A DNA stretch of 64,000 bases from Neisseria zoodegmatis (lineage in GTDB: Bacteria > Pseudomonadota > Gammaproteobacteria > Burkholderiales > Neisseriaceae), in contig NZ_LT906434.1 in NCBI RefSeq assembly GCF_900187305.1, positions 744,001 to 808,000 on the forward strand, read 5' to 3'. Below the pieces are notes generated by a model, which did no database searches, was not told the DNA's origin, and worked only from the letters and a program-made list of their open reading frames with translations. This document shows positions 18,668-27,846 of this stretch, one piece after another (positions within the stretch are counted from its first letter, which is position 1; each line of letters opens with the position of its first letter). A program made the position numbers and the translations under genes.

Positions 18668-19618
18668 ATGAAGTTACAACAATTACGTTACGCTCTAGAA
18701 GTTTCCCGACATAATTTAAATGTGTCTGAAGCTGCGGAGGCACTCTTTACTTCGCAGCCGGGCATATCCAAACAAATCCGCCTTTTGGAGGAGGAGCTTG
18801 GTATACAGATTTTCATACGTAGTGGTAAACGGGTGGTTTCGGTCTCTCAACCGGGAAAAGCCGTATTGGAGTTGGCAGAGAGAATTTTGCGTGATGTACA
18901 GAATATTAAGAATATTGGTAATGAGTTTACTGAGCAAGATAGCGGTTCATTAATCATTGCAACAACTCATACGCAGGCAAGATATGCTTTACCTCAGGTT
19001 GTGTCGGAATTTGTGAAAAAATATCCGAAAGTTCAGCTGAGTATAAAGCAGGGTAATCCTTCTGGCATCTCTCAAATGGTGATGAGCGGAGATGCAGATT
19101 TTGCCATTGCAACCGAATCCCTTGAAGAGGGTGATGAGTTGCGCAAATTACCTTGCTCTGAATGGACTCATGCTGTTTTGGTGCCGGATGATCATCCTTT
19201 ATTAGATTGTAAACATCCCTTAAGTATTACCGATTTGGCACGTTTTTCATTGGTAACGTATGAGTTTGCGATGAATAATAACAGTAATATTTGCCGTGCT
19301 TTCCATAAGGCTCGTTTAGACATGCCGCCCATAGCGTTGGCATCGGCTGATACTGATGTGTTAAAAACTTATGTGCGCTTGGGGTTGGGGGTTGGTTTGA
19401 TGGCTAAGATGGCATATGACAAACAAGCCGATCAGGATTTGCATCTTATTGATGCTTCTCATTTGTTTGAGCCTTCTCAAACTTATATTGCTTTGCGCCC
19501 TGACGTTTATCTCCGCGGTTATGCTTATGACTTTATAAAATTATTTTCTTCTGATTTGAGTAGGGAGAGGATTGATAAAATATTGTACGAGCCTGTTCAA
19601 GAGGATTTCTCTATATAA
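18668..19618 (+). CDS. cysB: CysB-like LysR-family regulator
   Basis: LysR-type transcription factor of the CysB/Cbl group, which activates sulfate assimilation genes in response to N-acetylserine in other proteobacteria. The 316-aa protein starts with the characteristic Met-Lys-Leu-Gln-Gln-Leu-Arg-Tyr, has the helix-turn-helix at about residues 18-40 (Ser-Glu-Ala-Ala-Glu-Ala-Leu, then Gln-Pro-Gly-Ile-Ser-Lys-Gln-Ile), and the effector domain with Ala-Thr-Thr-His-Thr-Gln-Ala-Arg-Tyr and Gln-Gly-Asn-Pro, the ligand loops of CysB. It is somewhat short of the E. coli length (324). It stands alone; no cys genes are in the window. Confidence 0.92.
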   Translation: MKLQQLRYALEVSRHNLNVSEAAEALFTSQPGISKQIRLLEEELGIQIFIRSGKRVVSVSQPGKAVLELAERILRDVQNIKNIGNEFTEQDSGSLIIATTHTQARYALPQVVSEFVKKYPKVQLSIKQGNPSGISQMVMSGDADFAIATESLEEGDELRKLPCSEWTHAVLVPDDHPLLDCKHPLSITDLARFSLVTYEFAMNNNSNICRAFHKARLDMPPIALASADTDVLKTYVRLGLGVGLMAKMAYDKQADQDLHLIDASHLFEPSQTYIALRPDVYLRGYAYDFIKLFSSDLSRERIDKILYEPVQEDFSI

Positions 19619-19710
19619 TTAAATGAAATGTGGCTTTCCAAATATTATTTGACTTTAGCAAGTCTATTTTTGGTTATGTAGTTGGTTATGAATCAAGTTT
19701 TATCGAAAAA

Positions 19711-19743
19711 CAAAAATCCCTGTTAGTGAACAGGGATTTTTGT
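19711..19743. terminator. Bidirectional terminator between cysB and rpsI
   Basis: CAAAAATCCCTGTT and AACAGGGATTTTTG form a 14-bp stem with A and T tracts on both sides, between converging genes. Confidence 0.9.
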
Positions 19744-19770
19744 TTGCAACGCTTCTGTATATAGTACAGA

Positions 19771-20163
19771 TTAACGTTTCGAGAATTGTTTGGCGCGGCG
19801 TGCTTTGCGCAGACCCGGTTTTTTACGCTCAACTTCACGAGCATCACGGGTAACGAAGCCTGCTTGGGAGAGAGTGGCTTTCAGTGCAGCATCGTAGTCA
19901 ATCAGTGCGCGGGTAATGCCGTGACGGATTGCACCGGATTGGCCTGTTTCACCGCCACCGGTTACATTAACTTTAATGTCGAAAGATTCGGCATTTTCAG
20001 TCAGAACCAAAGGTTGGCGAACAACCATGCGGCTGGTTTCGCGAGCGAAGAATTCGTCAACAGGGCGGCCGTTTACGATGATTTGGCCGGTGCCTTTTTG
20101 CAAAAATACACGAGCCACTGAACTTTTGCGGCGGCCAGTGCCGTAGTAGTATTTACCGTTCAT
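19771..20163 (-). CDS. rpsI: 30S ribosomal protein S9
   Basis: Small-subunit protein whose C-terminal tail contacts the P-site tRNA. The 130-aa product has the S9 marks [29 protein letters not shown], and a basic tail ending Phe-Ser-Lys-Arg. It follows rplM by 9 bp in the conserved rplM-rpsI pair. Confidence 0.97.
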   Translation of the reverse strand: MNGKYYYGTGRRKSSVARVFLQKGTGQIIVNGRPVDEFFARETSRMVVRQPLVLTENAESFDIKVNVTGGGETGQSGAIRHGITRALIDYDAALKATLSQAGFVTRDAREVERKKPGLRKARRAKQFSKR

Positions 20164-20172
20164 GTCGTGTCC

Positions 20173-20601
20173 TTAAATGTCTAAAACTTTAGGTTGTTGT
20201 GCGGCGTGGCCGTGTTCTGAACCTGCGTACACTTTCAGTTTTTTGATCATGGCGTAGCCTAAAGGGCCTTTGGGCAGCATGCCTTTAACCGCTTTTTCTA
20301 AAACACGCTCAGGGAATTTCTCTTGCATTTCGGTGAAGCTGCGCTCATAGATGCCGCCGGGGAAGCCTGAGTGGCGGTAATATTTTTTGTCTAAAGCTTT
20401 GTTGCCGGTTACGCGCAGTTTGTCTGCATTGATAACGATGATGTAATCGCCGGTATCAACGTGAGGAGTGTATTCGGGTTTATGTTTACCGCGCAGACGG
20501 CGGGCGATTTCTGCAGCGACGCGACCTAATACTTTATCTTGTGCGTCAACCACGAACCACTCGCGCTTTACTTCATGCGGCTTGGCTGAAAAGGTTTTCA
20601 T
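20173..20601 (-). CDS. rplM: 50S ribosomal protein L13
   Basis: Early-assembling large-subunit protein. The 142-aa form from ATG 20601 begins Met-Lys-Thr-Phe-Ser-Ala-Lys-Pro and includes [19 protein letters not shown] and Met-Leu-Pro-Lys-Gly-Pro-Leu-Gly. The frame is open further upstream to 20664, but those 21 residues are not part of L13, and 142 aa is the usual length. First gene of the rplM-rpsI operon. Confidence 0.97.
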   Translation of the reverse strand: MKTFSAKPHEVKREWFVVDAQDKVLGRVAAEIARRLRGKHKPEYTPHVDTGDYIIVINADKLRVTGNKALDKKYYRHSGFPGGIYERSFTEMQEKFPERVLEKAVKGMLPKGPLGYAMIKKLKVYAGSEHGHAAQQPKVLDI

Positions 20602-20816
20602 AAGGGGTAATCCAGATAGATATAGAAAGCTGCCGATTTTATAGATGATTCGTAAGTCTGTCAATCTGATTTGAGTTGCTGGGAAAAATACGTTGAAGAC
20701 TTTTAGCTGAAGGTTAAATGGTGTTGTATTTGTTGCAATTTCGGTGTGCTTGGGTGTGGTTCGAATCTGATGGTTTTGAAGATTTGTGTGTTTTATTATT
20801 GATGTATCGGATAGGA

Positions 20817-20840
20817 AAAATGCCGCTATAGCGGCATTTT
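20817..20840 (-). terminator. Terminator after the 6S RNA gene
   Basis: AAAATGCCGC-TATA-GCGGCATTTT is a 10-bp perfect stem with a T-rich tail on the minus strand, starting about 10 bp past the 6S 3' end. Confidence 0.85.
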
Positions 20841-20848
20841 GTTTTTTG

Positions 20849-21031
20849 GGGGAATCCCCGCAGGTGTCGTCTAGGCTGAATCCGCTTGAACCTTGCTGAC
20901 AAGGCGGTCGCCACGGGCAGTTTCGGGTGCATCTGTACAGACGCTCGCGCCCACTGCATCTCCCGGCAACCTTAAGCGAACTTATTGGTTCAAAGGAATG
21001 TATGCCTTCGCGAACACCGCAGGGAATAAGC
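20849..21031 (-). ncRNA. ssrS: 6S RNA (ssrS), RNA polymerase regulator
   Basis: Read on the minus strand, the 5' arm (CCCTGCGGTGTTCGCGAAGG) and the 3' arm (with CAGCC near the end and CGACACCTGCGGGG) pair to form the closing stem. The central region keeps the 6S hallmarks: TTGAACCAATAAGTTC in the 5' half and CAAGGTTCAAGCGGATTCAGCC in the 3' half, matching the landmarks of enterobacterial 6S RNA. 6S RNA binds sigma-70 holoenzyme as an open-promoter mimic in stationary phase. It lies directly downstream of zapA, the same neighbour as in E. coli, and ends in a strong terminator. Ends are approximate to a few bases. Confidence 0.88.
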
Positions 21032-21042
21032 TTTTGGCTTGC

Positions 21043-21339
21043 TTAAGCTGTTTTGGATAAAACTTTATCGCAAGCATTAATCATGTCTGTTATTTTACGC
21101 TCAAAATCGCCAATTGCCAAATCATCTTTCATCGACATTTTTAAGAGGTCGTGAACGACGTTGAGGGCGGCCATAATGACGATTTTGTCGGTTTCGACGA
21201 TGCGGCCGGTTTGTTTGATGGTGTCAAACTTTTGGTTCAGCATGTTGACGGCTTGCAGAAGGGTGTTTTTTTCTTCTGAGGGGGTGCCGATGGTAAATGA
21301 GCGGCCCATGATGTCGAGGCTGACTTGTTCGATACTCAT
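21043..21339 (-). CDS. zapA: Cell division protein ZapA
   Basis: ZapA cross-links FtsZ filaments at the Z-ring. The 98-aa protein has the typical N-terminal start Ser-Ile-Glu-Gln-Val-Ser-Leu-Asp-Ile-Met-Gly-Arg, then Ala-Val-Asn... Leu-Asn-Gln-Lys-Phe and a C-terminal coiled helix. It lies 16 bp after the coiled-coil gene and directly ahead of the 6S RNA gene. ATG 21339 has AAGGAT upstream. Confidence 0.9.
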   Translation of the reverse strand: MSIEQVSLDIMGRSFTIGTPSEEKNTLLQAVNMLNQKFDTIKQTGRIVETDKIVIMAALNVVHDLLKMSMKDDLAIGDFERKITDMINACDKVLSKTA

Positions 21340-21355
21340 TGTCGGGTATCCTTAT

Positions 21356-21739
21356 TTATTGGTTTGCTTCGGGTTCTTGCGGCAGGCGTGCCAGCAGTTT
21401 GCGGAGGTGTTCGGCGCTGGCATTCAATGCGTCGCGGTATTTTTGGTTTTCGGCGGTAAGCTCGTCGATTTTATTTTGCATTTCGTCGGTAACGCTCTGA
21501 ATGCGGCCCTGCATTTCGTTTTTGAGGTTGCTCATTTGTACCATGAGGGCTTCGCTCAATTCGTCGACGGCAGCCTGGTGTTCGTTTTTTTGCTGTTCTT
21601 GTGCCATCTGGTGCCGGGTAATTTCGCTTTTCAGGCGGGCGATTTCTTCTTGATGGCGTCTGTTTTCGCCCAGCTGGGTCTCAAATTTCTGTACCAGCTG
21701 GTAAACATTGATTTCGAGTTTTTCCAGAGATTGATTCAT
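21356..21739 (-). CDS. ZapB-like coiled-coil protein
   Basis: A 127-aa, highly charged protein predicted to be almost wholly coiled coil (heptads through residues 5-115), rich in Glu, Gln and Lys, with no signal peptide or membrane helix. The position immediately upstream of zapA suggests a division role like ZapB or the TIGR02449 family. This is inferred from composition and context; coiled-coil similarity alone is weak evidence, so no gene symbol is given. Confidence 0.75.
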   Translation of the reverse strand: MNQSLEKLEINVYQLVQKFETQLGENRRHQEEIARLKSEITRHQMAQEQQKNEHQAAVDELSEALMVQMSNLKNEMQGRIQSVTDEMQNKIDELTAENQKYRDALNASAEHLRKLLARLPQEPEANQ

Positions 21740-21801
21740 TTTTCGTACCGCTCGGTTGATATGGAGGCAAGCATAGTAGGGATAAATGGGGCTGTCAAAT
21801 A

Positions 21802-21835
21802 AGGCCGTCTGAACGTAATGTTTTTCAGACGGCCT
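21802..21835 (-). terminator. DUS-pair terminator after gpsA
   Basis: AGGCCGTCTGAA and its complement, 26 bp past the gpsA stop, separate it from the ZapB-like gene. Confidence 0.75.
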
Positions 21836-21860
21836 GATGTTCTTTTATATATTTGACGGT

Positions 21861-22850
21861 TTATTCGAATCGGGTTTCGCGTTCCATTAATCTTTCGACA
21901 ACCTGACGGGCGTTCAGTTCTTTGCGGAGAAGCTGGAGCAGGGTGTGGGTAATGGGCATGTCGATTTGGTATTTGCAGGCGGTGTTGAATACTTCTTCGA
22001 TGGTGCTGACGCCTTCGGATACGTGGCCGATTTCTTTTAATACTTGATGCAGCTCTTTGCCTTCTGCCAAGCCTAAGCCGACTCTGCGGTTGCGGGAGAG
22101 TGCGCCGGTGCAGGTAAGAATGAGGTCGCCGATGCCGGCAAGCCCCATCATGGTTTTGGGTTGTGCGCCCATGGCGACGGCAAGACGGGTGATTTCGGCG
22201 AGGCCGCGGGTTACTAAGGCGGCGCGGGCGTTGAGGCCGTATTCGAGGCCGTCTGAAATACCGGTGGCAATGGCCATGATGTTTTTAACGGCACCGCCTA
22301 CGGCAACGCCGATGATGTCTTCGCTGCCGTACAGACGCAATACGTTGCTGTTCAGACGGCCTATCAGTTCTTCAGTCCACGCTTTGTTTTCTGATGCCAA
22401 TACAACGGCGCAGGGAAGTTGCTTGGCTAACTCTTGGGCAAAACTGGGGCCGGACAGGACGCCGATTTTGTCGTTGTCGGGCAAAACGTCTTTAACGACT
22501 TGGAAAGTCAGCAAGCCTGTATCTTGCTCGAAGCCTTTGCAGGCGGTCAGTATGGGGAGGTGGGCGGCGTTGTGTTCTGCCAAGAGTTTGACGCTGTCGC
22601 GCAGGCCGGCTACGGAGGTAACGATTAATACCAGTTCGCTATCTTTTAAGGCTTCTTGTAATTCGGTATGGACGCTGAGTGTGTCGGGAAAGGTGAAGCC
22701 GGGGAGATAGCGTTTGTTTTCTCTTTCTTGTCGGATGGTCTGCATGTGTTCGGCATTGCGCGACCATAATGATATGCGGTGGCCGTGTTGGGCGAAATGT
22801 AGGGCGAGCGCGGTTCCCCAAGAGCCTGCGCCGATAACGGTGATATTCAT
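21861..22850 (-). CDS. gpsA: NAD(P)H-dependent glycerol-3-phosphate dehydrogenase
   Basis: Makes sn-glycerol 3-phosphate from dihydroxyacetone phosphate for phospholipid synthesis. The 329-aa cytosolic enzyme has the N-terminal Rossmann motif Gly-Ala-Gly-Ser-Trp-Gly-Thr-Ala at residues 7-14, Gly-Pro-Ser-Phe-Ala near residue 138, the catalytic Gly-Gly-Ala-Val-Lys-Asn near 188, and Gly-Leu-Ala-Gly-Ile-Gly-Asp-Leu. Two DUS copies lie inside the gene (near 22246-22257 and 22350-22361). Confidence 0.95.
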   Translation of the reverse strand: MNITVIGAGSWGTALALHFAQHGHRISLWSRNAEHMQTIRQERENKRYLPGFTFPDTLSVHTELQEALKDSELVLIVTSVAGLRDSVKLLAEHNAAHLPILTACKGFEQDTGLLTFQVVKDVLPDNDKIGVLSGPSFAQELAKQLPCAVVLASENKAWTEELIGRLNSNVLRLYGSEDIIGVAVGGAVKNIMAIATGISDGLEYGLNARAALVTRGLAEITRLAVAMGAQPKTMMGLAGIGDLILTCTGALSRNRRVGLGLAEGKELHQVLKEIGHVSEGVSTIEEVFNTACKYQIDMPITHTLLQLLRKELNARQVVERLMERETRFE

Positions 22851-23014
22851 ATGGGTATTCTCATTGTTGGAATGGGGCTAACTTTAAAACAATCATGGCG
22901 GTGGTGCAAGCTCGGCGGGGAAGGGGATCGGCGGGTAAAACACGGGTATGGGCGGGAATATGTTTTAGATAAGTGCTATCGGCATTATTGGCAAATGTTA
23001 TGGTGTTTTGAAAG

Positions 23015-23063
23015 TTGATTTTAAACAAATCAGCAAAAAATGATCGAGTTTATACTCAAGCCG
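23015..23063 (+). promoter_or_regulatory. Candidate class II FNR promoter of the di-heme peroxidase gene
   Basis: TTGAT-TTTA-AACAA at 23015-23028 matches the FNR consensus (TTGAT-N4-ATCAA) at 9 of 10 conserved bases. A TATACT -10 hexamer lies at 23051-23056. If transcription starts at 23063, the box is centred at -41.5, the standard class II position. This predicts activation under low oxygen. Confidence 0.7.
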
Positions 23064-23143
23064 GTTGTGGAAATATGTTGCGACCACTCATTTAAGTTAA
23101 AACAAAAATATCAATAACCATAATATCTTTGGAAGGAACCACC

Positions 23144-24304
23144 ATGAAACATGCTATGAATAAAAGCGGCATCGTTCTTGCTGTATTGTTGGCTCTTGCT
23201 GCCTGCGGAGAAAAAGCGTCCGAACCTGCCGCTTCCGGTGCTGCTTCTGCTCCTGAAGCGTCCGCTCCTGCTGCTTCTGCACCGGCTGTGGATAACAGCA
23301 ATGCTTCTGCAGAAGACAAGGAATTGTTGAAGCAGGCTCAAACCTTGTTCCAACCGCTGCCGGACGAGGCTGAAATGCAAAAGGCACATCCTTTTACGCC
23401 TGCACAGGTTAAGTTGGGACATCAATTGTGGTACGAACCGCGTTTGTCTAAAGGCAATACGGTAAGCTGTAACTCATGCCACAACTTGGCGACGGCAGGT
23501 GTGGACAATCTGCCGACCAGCCCCGGTCATAAAGGCAGCTTTGGTGTGCGTAACTCGCCTTCTGCATTGAACGCGGCTTTGTTGGGCAGTCAATTCTGGG
23601 ACGGACGTGCGGCAACGGTTGAAGAGCAGGCCGGCGGCCCCTTGCTGAACCCGGTTGAAATGGCCAACGCCGATGAAGCGTCTGTTGAGAAGAAAATTGC
23701 GGCAATTCCCGAATATCAGGCTTTGTTTAAAGAAGCTTTCCCTGACAACGGCGGCGCGGTTTCCTTTAAAAATATTACCCATGCGATTGCGGCTTTCGAG
23801 CGCACGCTGTTGACGCCGACCAAGTGGGATGATTATCTGAAAGGCAATATCAATGCCTTGAACGAAACGGAGCGCCAAGGTGTACGTTCGTTTATCAATA
23901 ACGGCTGTATTGCCTGCCACAAAGGTGTGACGCTGGGCGGCGATACGTTCCAAAAATTCGGTTTGGTGAAAGGCCCTTACTGGCAATTTACCGGCAGCAA
24001 AAAGCATGACGAAGGCCGCTTTGAAGTAACTAAAGCGGAAAACGACAAGTTTGTATTCCGCGTGCCGGGTCTGCGTAACGTGAGCCGTACTTATCCTTAT
24101 TTCCACGACGGCAGCGTGTGGGAATTGGATAAAGCGGTCAGTATCATGGGCGAGGCTCAATTGGGTAAAGAATTACCGAAAGAAGAGGTGGAAAAAATTG
24201 TGGCATTCTTGAACACCTTGTCGGGTTCCGTTTCCGACTCTGCGCGTACTGTGCCGGAGCTGCCGGTTTATTCTGAAGCCGATAGCCGTCCGAACAATCA
24301 ATAA
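23144..24304 (+). CDS. ccp: Di-heme cytrochrome c peroxidase, lipoprotein form
   Basis: Bacterial di-heme peroxidase that reduces hydrogen peroxide with electrons from small cytochromes in the periplasm. The 386-aa product has a lipoprotein signal ending Ala-Ala-Cys-Gly, an Ala/Ser/Pro-rich linker (about residues 24-55) like neisserial outer-membrane-tethered proteins, then two heme c motifs: Cys109-Asn-Ser-Cys-His113 (electron-accepting peroxidatic heme) and Cys255-Ile-Ala-Cys-His259. Met and His ligand candidates follow. ATG 23144 has AAGGAA 9 bases upstream; the frame is open from a TTG at 23129, which is unlikely. The gene sits alone behind an FNR-type promoter. Confidence 0.93.
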   Translation: MKHAMNKSGIVLAVLLALAACGEKASEPAASGAASAPEASAPAASAPAVDNSNASAEDKELLKQAQTLFQPLPDEAEMQKAHPFTPAQVKLGHQLWYEPRLSKGNTVSCNSCHNLATAGVDNLPTSPGHKGSFGVRNSPSALNAALLGSQFWDGRAATVEEQAGGPLLNPVEMANADEASVEKKIAAIPEYQALFKEAFPDNGGAVSFKNITHAIAAFERTLLTPTKWDDYLKGNINALNETERQGVRSFINNGCIACHKGVTLGGDTFQKFGLVKGPYWQFTGSKKHDEGRFEVTKAENDKFVFRVPGLRNVSRTYPYFHDGSVWELDKAVSIMGEAQLGKELPKEEVEKIVAFLNTLSGSVSDSARTVPELPVYSEADSRPNNQ

Positions 24305-24324
24305 AACGCAGTTAAGATAAGTTT

Positions 24325-24380
24325 GAGGCCGTCTGAAAATATTTTAGCGAAACCCGCAAAGCTTGTTTTCAGACGGCCTC
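24325..24380. terminator. DUS-pair terminator between ccp and metK
   Basis: GAGGCCGTCTGAAAA pairs with TTTTCAGACGGCCTC across a 26-base loop, between converging genes. Confidence 0.75.
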
Positions 24381-24406
24381 AATCGTTTTTGCTCGGTTGT
24401 GTTGTT

Positions 24407-25576
24407 TTACAAGCCGGCAGCTGCTCTCAATGCAGGCACTTTGTCGGTGCGTTCCCAAGTAAACTCAGGCTCTTCGCGGCCGAAGTGTCCGTAGGCGGCG
24501 GTTTTGCTGTAAATCGGACGTTGCAGGTCGAGCATTTGTACGATGCTTTTCGGGCGCAGGTCGAAATGTTCGCGTACCAATTTAATCAGTTCTTCTTCGT
24601 TCAATTTGCCCGTGCCGAAGGTGTCGATGGAAATCGAGGTCGGTTCGGCAATACCGATGGCGTAGGAAACCTGCACTTGGCATTGGGTGGCCAAGCCTGC
24701 GGCAACGATATTTTTGGCCACATAGCGGCAGGCGTAAGCGGCGGAACGGTCGACTTTGGTGGGGTCTTTGCCGGAGAATGCGCCGCCGCCGTGCGGAGCA
24801 GCACCACCATAAGTGTCGACAATGATTTTACGGCCGGTTAAGCCGCAGTCGCCTTGCGGGCCGCCGATGACAAAACGGCCGGTGGGGTTGATCAGATATT
24901 TGGTTTCTTCCGTGAGCATGTCTTTCGGCAACACGGGTTTGATGATGTGCTCGATAACGGCTTGGCACAGCTCTTCGTGGCTGATTTCGGGGGCGTGCTG
25001 GGTGGACAATACTACGGTGTCGATGCGTTTTACTTTGCCGGTTTCGGCGTCATAAACGCAGGTAATTTGCGCTTTGGCGTCGGGGCGCAACCACGGCAGA
25101 CGGCCGTCGCGGCGCACTTCGCTTTGGCGCTGCATCAGGCGGTGGCTGTAATAAATGGCAAACGGCATCAGCGTGGGGGTTTCGTCGCAAGCGTAGCCGA
25201 ACATCAAACCTTGGTCGCCTGCGCCTTGGTTTAAGTCCAAGCCTTCGCCTTCGTTCACGCCTTGGGCGATGTCGGGAGACTGTTGGTCGTAGCACATCAT
25301 GACCGCGCAGCCGTTGGCGTCAAAGCCCAGCTCGGAAGAGTTGTAGCCGATGCGTTTGATGGTTTCGCGCGCTACTTTGATGTAATCGACGTGTGCGGTG
25401 GTGGTCACTTCGCCGGCCAGTACGCACAAGCCGGTGTTGACTAAGGTTTCGGCAGCCACGCGGGCAGTCGGGTCTTGCGCCAAAATGGCGTCAAGAATGG
25501 CATCGGAAATCTGGTCGGCCACTTTGTCGGGATGGCCTTCCGATACCGATTCGGAAGTGAATAAATATTCGCTCAT
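24407..25576 (-). CDS. metK: S-adenosylmethionine synthetase
   Basis: Forms SAM from methionine and ATP. The 389-aa enzyme carries [13 protein letters not shown] near residue 12, [12 protein letters not shown] near 120, and [14 protein letters not shown] near 260. The frame continues upstream to 25612, but Met-Ser-Glu-Tyr-Leu-Phe at 25576 is the conserved start. Divergent from the acyltransferase gene. No SAM riboswitch motif is visible upstream. Confidence 0.96.
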   Translation of the reverse strand: MSEYLFTSESVSEGHPDKVADQISDAILDAILAQDPTARVAAETLVNTGLCVLAGEVTTTAHVDYIKVARETIKRIGYNSSELGFDANGCAVMMCYDQQSPDIAQGVNEGEGLDLNQGAGDQGLMFGYACDETPTLMPFAIYYSHRLMQRQSEVRRDGRLPWLRPDAKAQITCVYDAETGKVKRIDTVVLSTQHAPEISHEELCQAVIEHIIKPVLPKDMLTEETKYLINPTGRFVIGGPQGDCGLTGRKIIVDTYGGAAPHGGGAFSGKDPTKVDRSAAYACRYVAKNIVAAGLATQCQVQVSYAIGIAEPTSISIDTFGTGKLNEEELIKLVREHFDLRPKSIVQMLDLQRPIYSKTAAYGHFGREEPEFTWERTDKVPALRAAAGL

Positions 25577-25646
25577 GGGGGGAGTGCTTTCTTGAATAAG
25601 GAAGCCGCACACCGGGCCGGGGCGGCAGTAGAAAATAAACGGTGCG

Positions 25647-25655
25647 ATTATAGCA
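25647..25655 (-). promoter_or_regulatory. Extended -10 promoter of metK
   Basis: On the minus strand TGCTATAAT is a perfect extended -10 element (TGn-TATAAT), about 70 bp upstream of the metK ATG. No good -35 is seen, as expected for this promoter class. Confidence 0.6.
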
Positions 25656-25720
25656 GAGAACGCCGGTTTGGGGCGGCGCGTGCCGTCTGAAAAACGGCAG
25701 CGGCATGGGCGGGAGATAAA

Positions 25721-26683
25721 ATGCTTTTTACGGTGCGGAAGGTTTGGCGCGGGCTTTTTTCCATTACAATAGCGTTTTTATTTCGCCCGCTTGTCCGCTT
25801 TATGCAGAAACTGATTGCCTTGATTTTCCGCCTGCTGGCCGCGCTGCCGTTACCGCTGCTGCATACTTTTGCACGCGCGGCGGGTAGTTTGGCGTTTCGT
25901 TTTTCGGCGGACAACCGCGAGCGTATCCGCAAGCATTTGGAGGTTGCCGGCATCCGCGCCGATGACCGTATGATTAAAGCTGTGTTGCAGGAAACAGCCA
26001 AAGGCGGTTTGGAACTGCCGGTGGCTTTTTTCAGACGGCCTGAAGAAGTGGCGGCGCTGTTTAAAGAAGTACACGGCTGGGAACATATTCAGACGGCCTT
26101 GGACAACGGCGAAGGTCTGTTGCTGATTACGCCGCACATCGGCAGCTACGATATTGCCGGCCGCTATATCAGCCACCGTTTGCCTTTCCCGCTGACTGCG
26201 ATGTACAAGCCGCCGAAAATCAAAGCGTTTGACGCGGTAATGCAGGCGGGCAGGGTGCGCGACAAAGGCCGCACGGCACCGACTTCTATTCAAGGGGTCA
26301 AGCAGATTATCAAGGCTTTGAGAGCGGGGGAGGCAACCATCGTGCTGCCCGACCATGTGCCCGATCCGCGGGAAGGCGGCGAAGGCGTTTGGGCTGAATT
26401 TTTCGGCAAACCCGCTTATACCATGACACTGGCGGCCAAGCTGGCTCAAGTAAAAGGCGTGAAGGCATTGTTTTTCTGCGGAGAACGCCTGCCTGAAGGG
26501 CAAGGATTCGTGCTGCACATCGAGCCGCTTCAAGGCGAGTTGAACGGCGATAAGCAGCATGATGCGGTCGTGATCAATGAAAACGTAGAATATTGGGTGC
26601 GCCGCTTCCCCGAACAATATCTGTTTGCCTACAACCGTTACAAACATCCGGCAGGCGCGCCGCCGCCTCCTGATGCCGTCTGA
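25721..26683 (+). CDS. Lipid A biosynthesis acyltransferase (LpxL/LpxM family)
   Basis: Transfers a secondary acyl chain to lipid A at the inner-membrane cytoplasmic face. The 320-aa product has an N-terminal hydrophobic anchor (about residues 15-50) and the catalytic H-x4-D motif at His139 and Asp144 (Pro-His-Ile-Gly-Ser-Tyr-Asp), followed by Met-Tyr-Lys-Pro-Pro-Lys and Leu-Pro-Asp-His-Val-Pro. Start ATG 25721 has GGGAGA upstream. I cannot decide between LpxL1 and LpxL2 orthology. Its stop codon is supplied by a DUS (26673-26684, here the ATGCCGTCTGAA variant). A heptosyltransferase gene follows 14 bp later. Confidence 0.88.
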   Translation: MLFTVRKVWRGLFSITIAFLFRPLVRFMQKLIALIFRLLAALPLPLLHTFARAAGSLAFRFSADNRERIRKHLEVAGIRADDRMIKAVLQETAKGGLELPVAFFRRPEEVAALFKEVHGWEHIQTALDNGEGLLLITPHIGSYDIAGRYISHRLPFPLTAMYKPPKIKAFDAVMQAGRVRDKGRTAPTSIQGVKQIIKALRAGEATIVLPDHVPDPREGGEGVWAEFFGKPAYTMTLAAKLAQVKGVKALFFCGERLPEGQGFVLHIEPLQGELNGDKQHDAVVINENVEYWVRRFPEQYLFAYNRYKHPAGAPPPPDAV

Positions 26684-26697
26684 AAAGGCTGTCGAAC

Positions 26698-27798
26698 ATG
26701 ACTCAACCCCATACCCCGAAACGTATTTTGATTATCAAGCTGCGGCATCACGGCGATGTGCTGCTGACCACGCCGGTGGTCGATCAAATCAAACATGCGT
26801 ATCCCGATTGCGCCGTCGATATGCTGGTGTATCAGGAAACCGCCGATATTTTGCGCGGCAACAGCCAAATACGCCGCATCTTCACCATCGACCGCCAATG
26901 GAAAAAACAAGGTATCCGCCGCCAGCTGTCGCACGAAGCTGCGCTGTTTGCCGATTTGAAAGCGCAGCGTTACGACTGGGTGTTCAATCTTTCCGACCAA
27001 TGGCGTGCCGCCGCCGTGGCCAAATTGTGCGGCAAACGTAGCGGCAGCCTCCGCTACGGTAAGCGCGACAATGCCTTGTGGCGGTTTTGCCATAGCGAAT
27101 TGAACGAAGACCTCGGTCATGCCCATCATGTTGTGCAAAACCATCTTGCCGTGCTGCGCCCGCTGGGCTTGCAGAGTAGTTATCAGCCGAAAGTGCGCAT
27201 GGAAATCGACGCCGCCGCGCGCGAATCGCTGCATGCCAAGTTAACGGAACGCGGTTGGCAGGGCGAGGCGTATGTGCTGATGCACCCCGGTTCGCGCTGG
27301 CAATTCAAATGTTGGAACAACGATAAATACATCGAATTGCTGCAACGCTTGTTAAACAGCGGTCGGAATGTGGTGCTGACCGCCGCGCCCGACGCGGAAG
27401 AACAAGCTATGTTGGACGAGATTACAGGCCGTCTGAATATACCCGCAGGCGTTCAGCTATGGCAGCTTTCGGGTTGCTTGAACTTACGCGAATTGGCTGC
27501 AGCGATTGACGGTGCGGAACTGTTTATCGGCGTGGACTCCGTTCCCATGCACATGGCCGCCGCACTCGACAAGCCGCAGGTTGCCTTGTTCGGCCCGAGC
27601 TGGGTCAGTCGTTGGCGGCCTTATTCGGATAAGGCTTCGGTAGTGTGGGCAGGCGATTTCGGCGAACTGCCGCATCCAGACAGCATCAATACCGATGATA
27701 AAACCCGTTTACTGTCGGCGATACCGGTGGATGCCGTGTGGAATGCCGTGCAGGAAAAGCTGAAGCCTGTTGGCGGGAATCAACACGCGGCCGTGTGA
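26698..27798 (+). CDS. LPS heptosyltransferase, RfaQ/WaaQ-like (GT9)
   Basis: Family 9 glycosyltransferase of the ADP-heptose:LPS type, acting on the inner core at the cytoplasmic face. The 366-aa protein begins with Ile-Leu-Ile-Ile-Lys-Leu-Arg-His-His-Gly-Asp-Val-Leu, the heptosyltransferase start, and has His-Pro-Gly-Ser-Arg-Trp-Gln-Phe-Lys-Cys-Trp near residue 197 (the RfaQ variant of the donor loop) and Gly-Val-Asp-Ser-Val-Pro-Met-His-Met-Ala-Ala near 280. It probably forms an operon with the acyltransferase gene. The exact acceptor is not predictable. Confidence 0.85.
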   Translation: MTQPHTPKRILIIKLRHHGDVLLTTPVVDQIKHAYPDCAVDMLVYQETADILRGNSQIRRIFTIDRQWKKQGIRRQLSHEAALFADLKAQRYDWVFNLSDQWRAAAVAKLCGKRSGSLRYGKRDNALWRFCHSELNEDLGHAHHVVQNHLAVLRPLGLQSSYQPKVRMEIDAAARESLHAKLTERGWQGEAYVLMHPGSRWQFKCWNNDKYIELLQRLLNSGRNVVLTAAPDAEEQAMLDEITGRLNIPAGVQLWQLSGCLNLRELAAAIDGAELFIGVDSVPMHMAAALDKPQVALFGPSWVSRWRPYSDKASVVWAGDFGELPHPDSINTDDKTRLLSAIPVDAVWNAVQEKLKPVGGNQHAAV

Positions 27799-27846
27799 TG
27801 TTTAGGCCTATTTCGGCACAATTTTATTCCGCTTAAGGGGCAGTGC

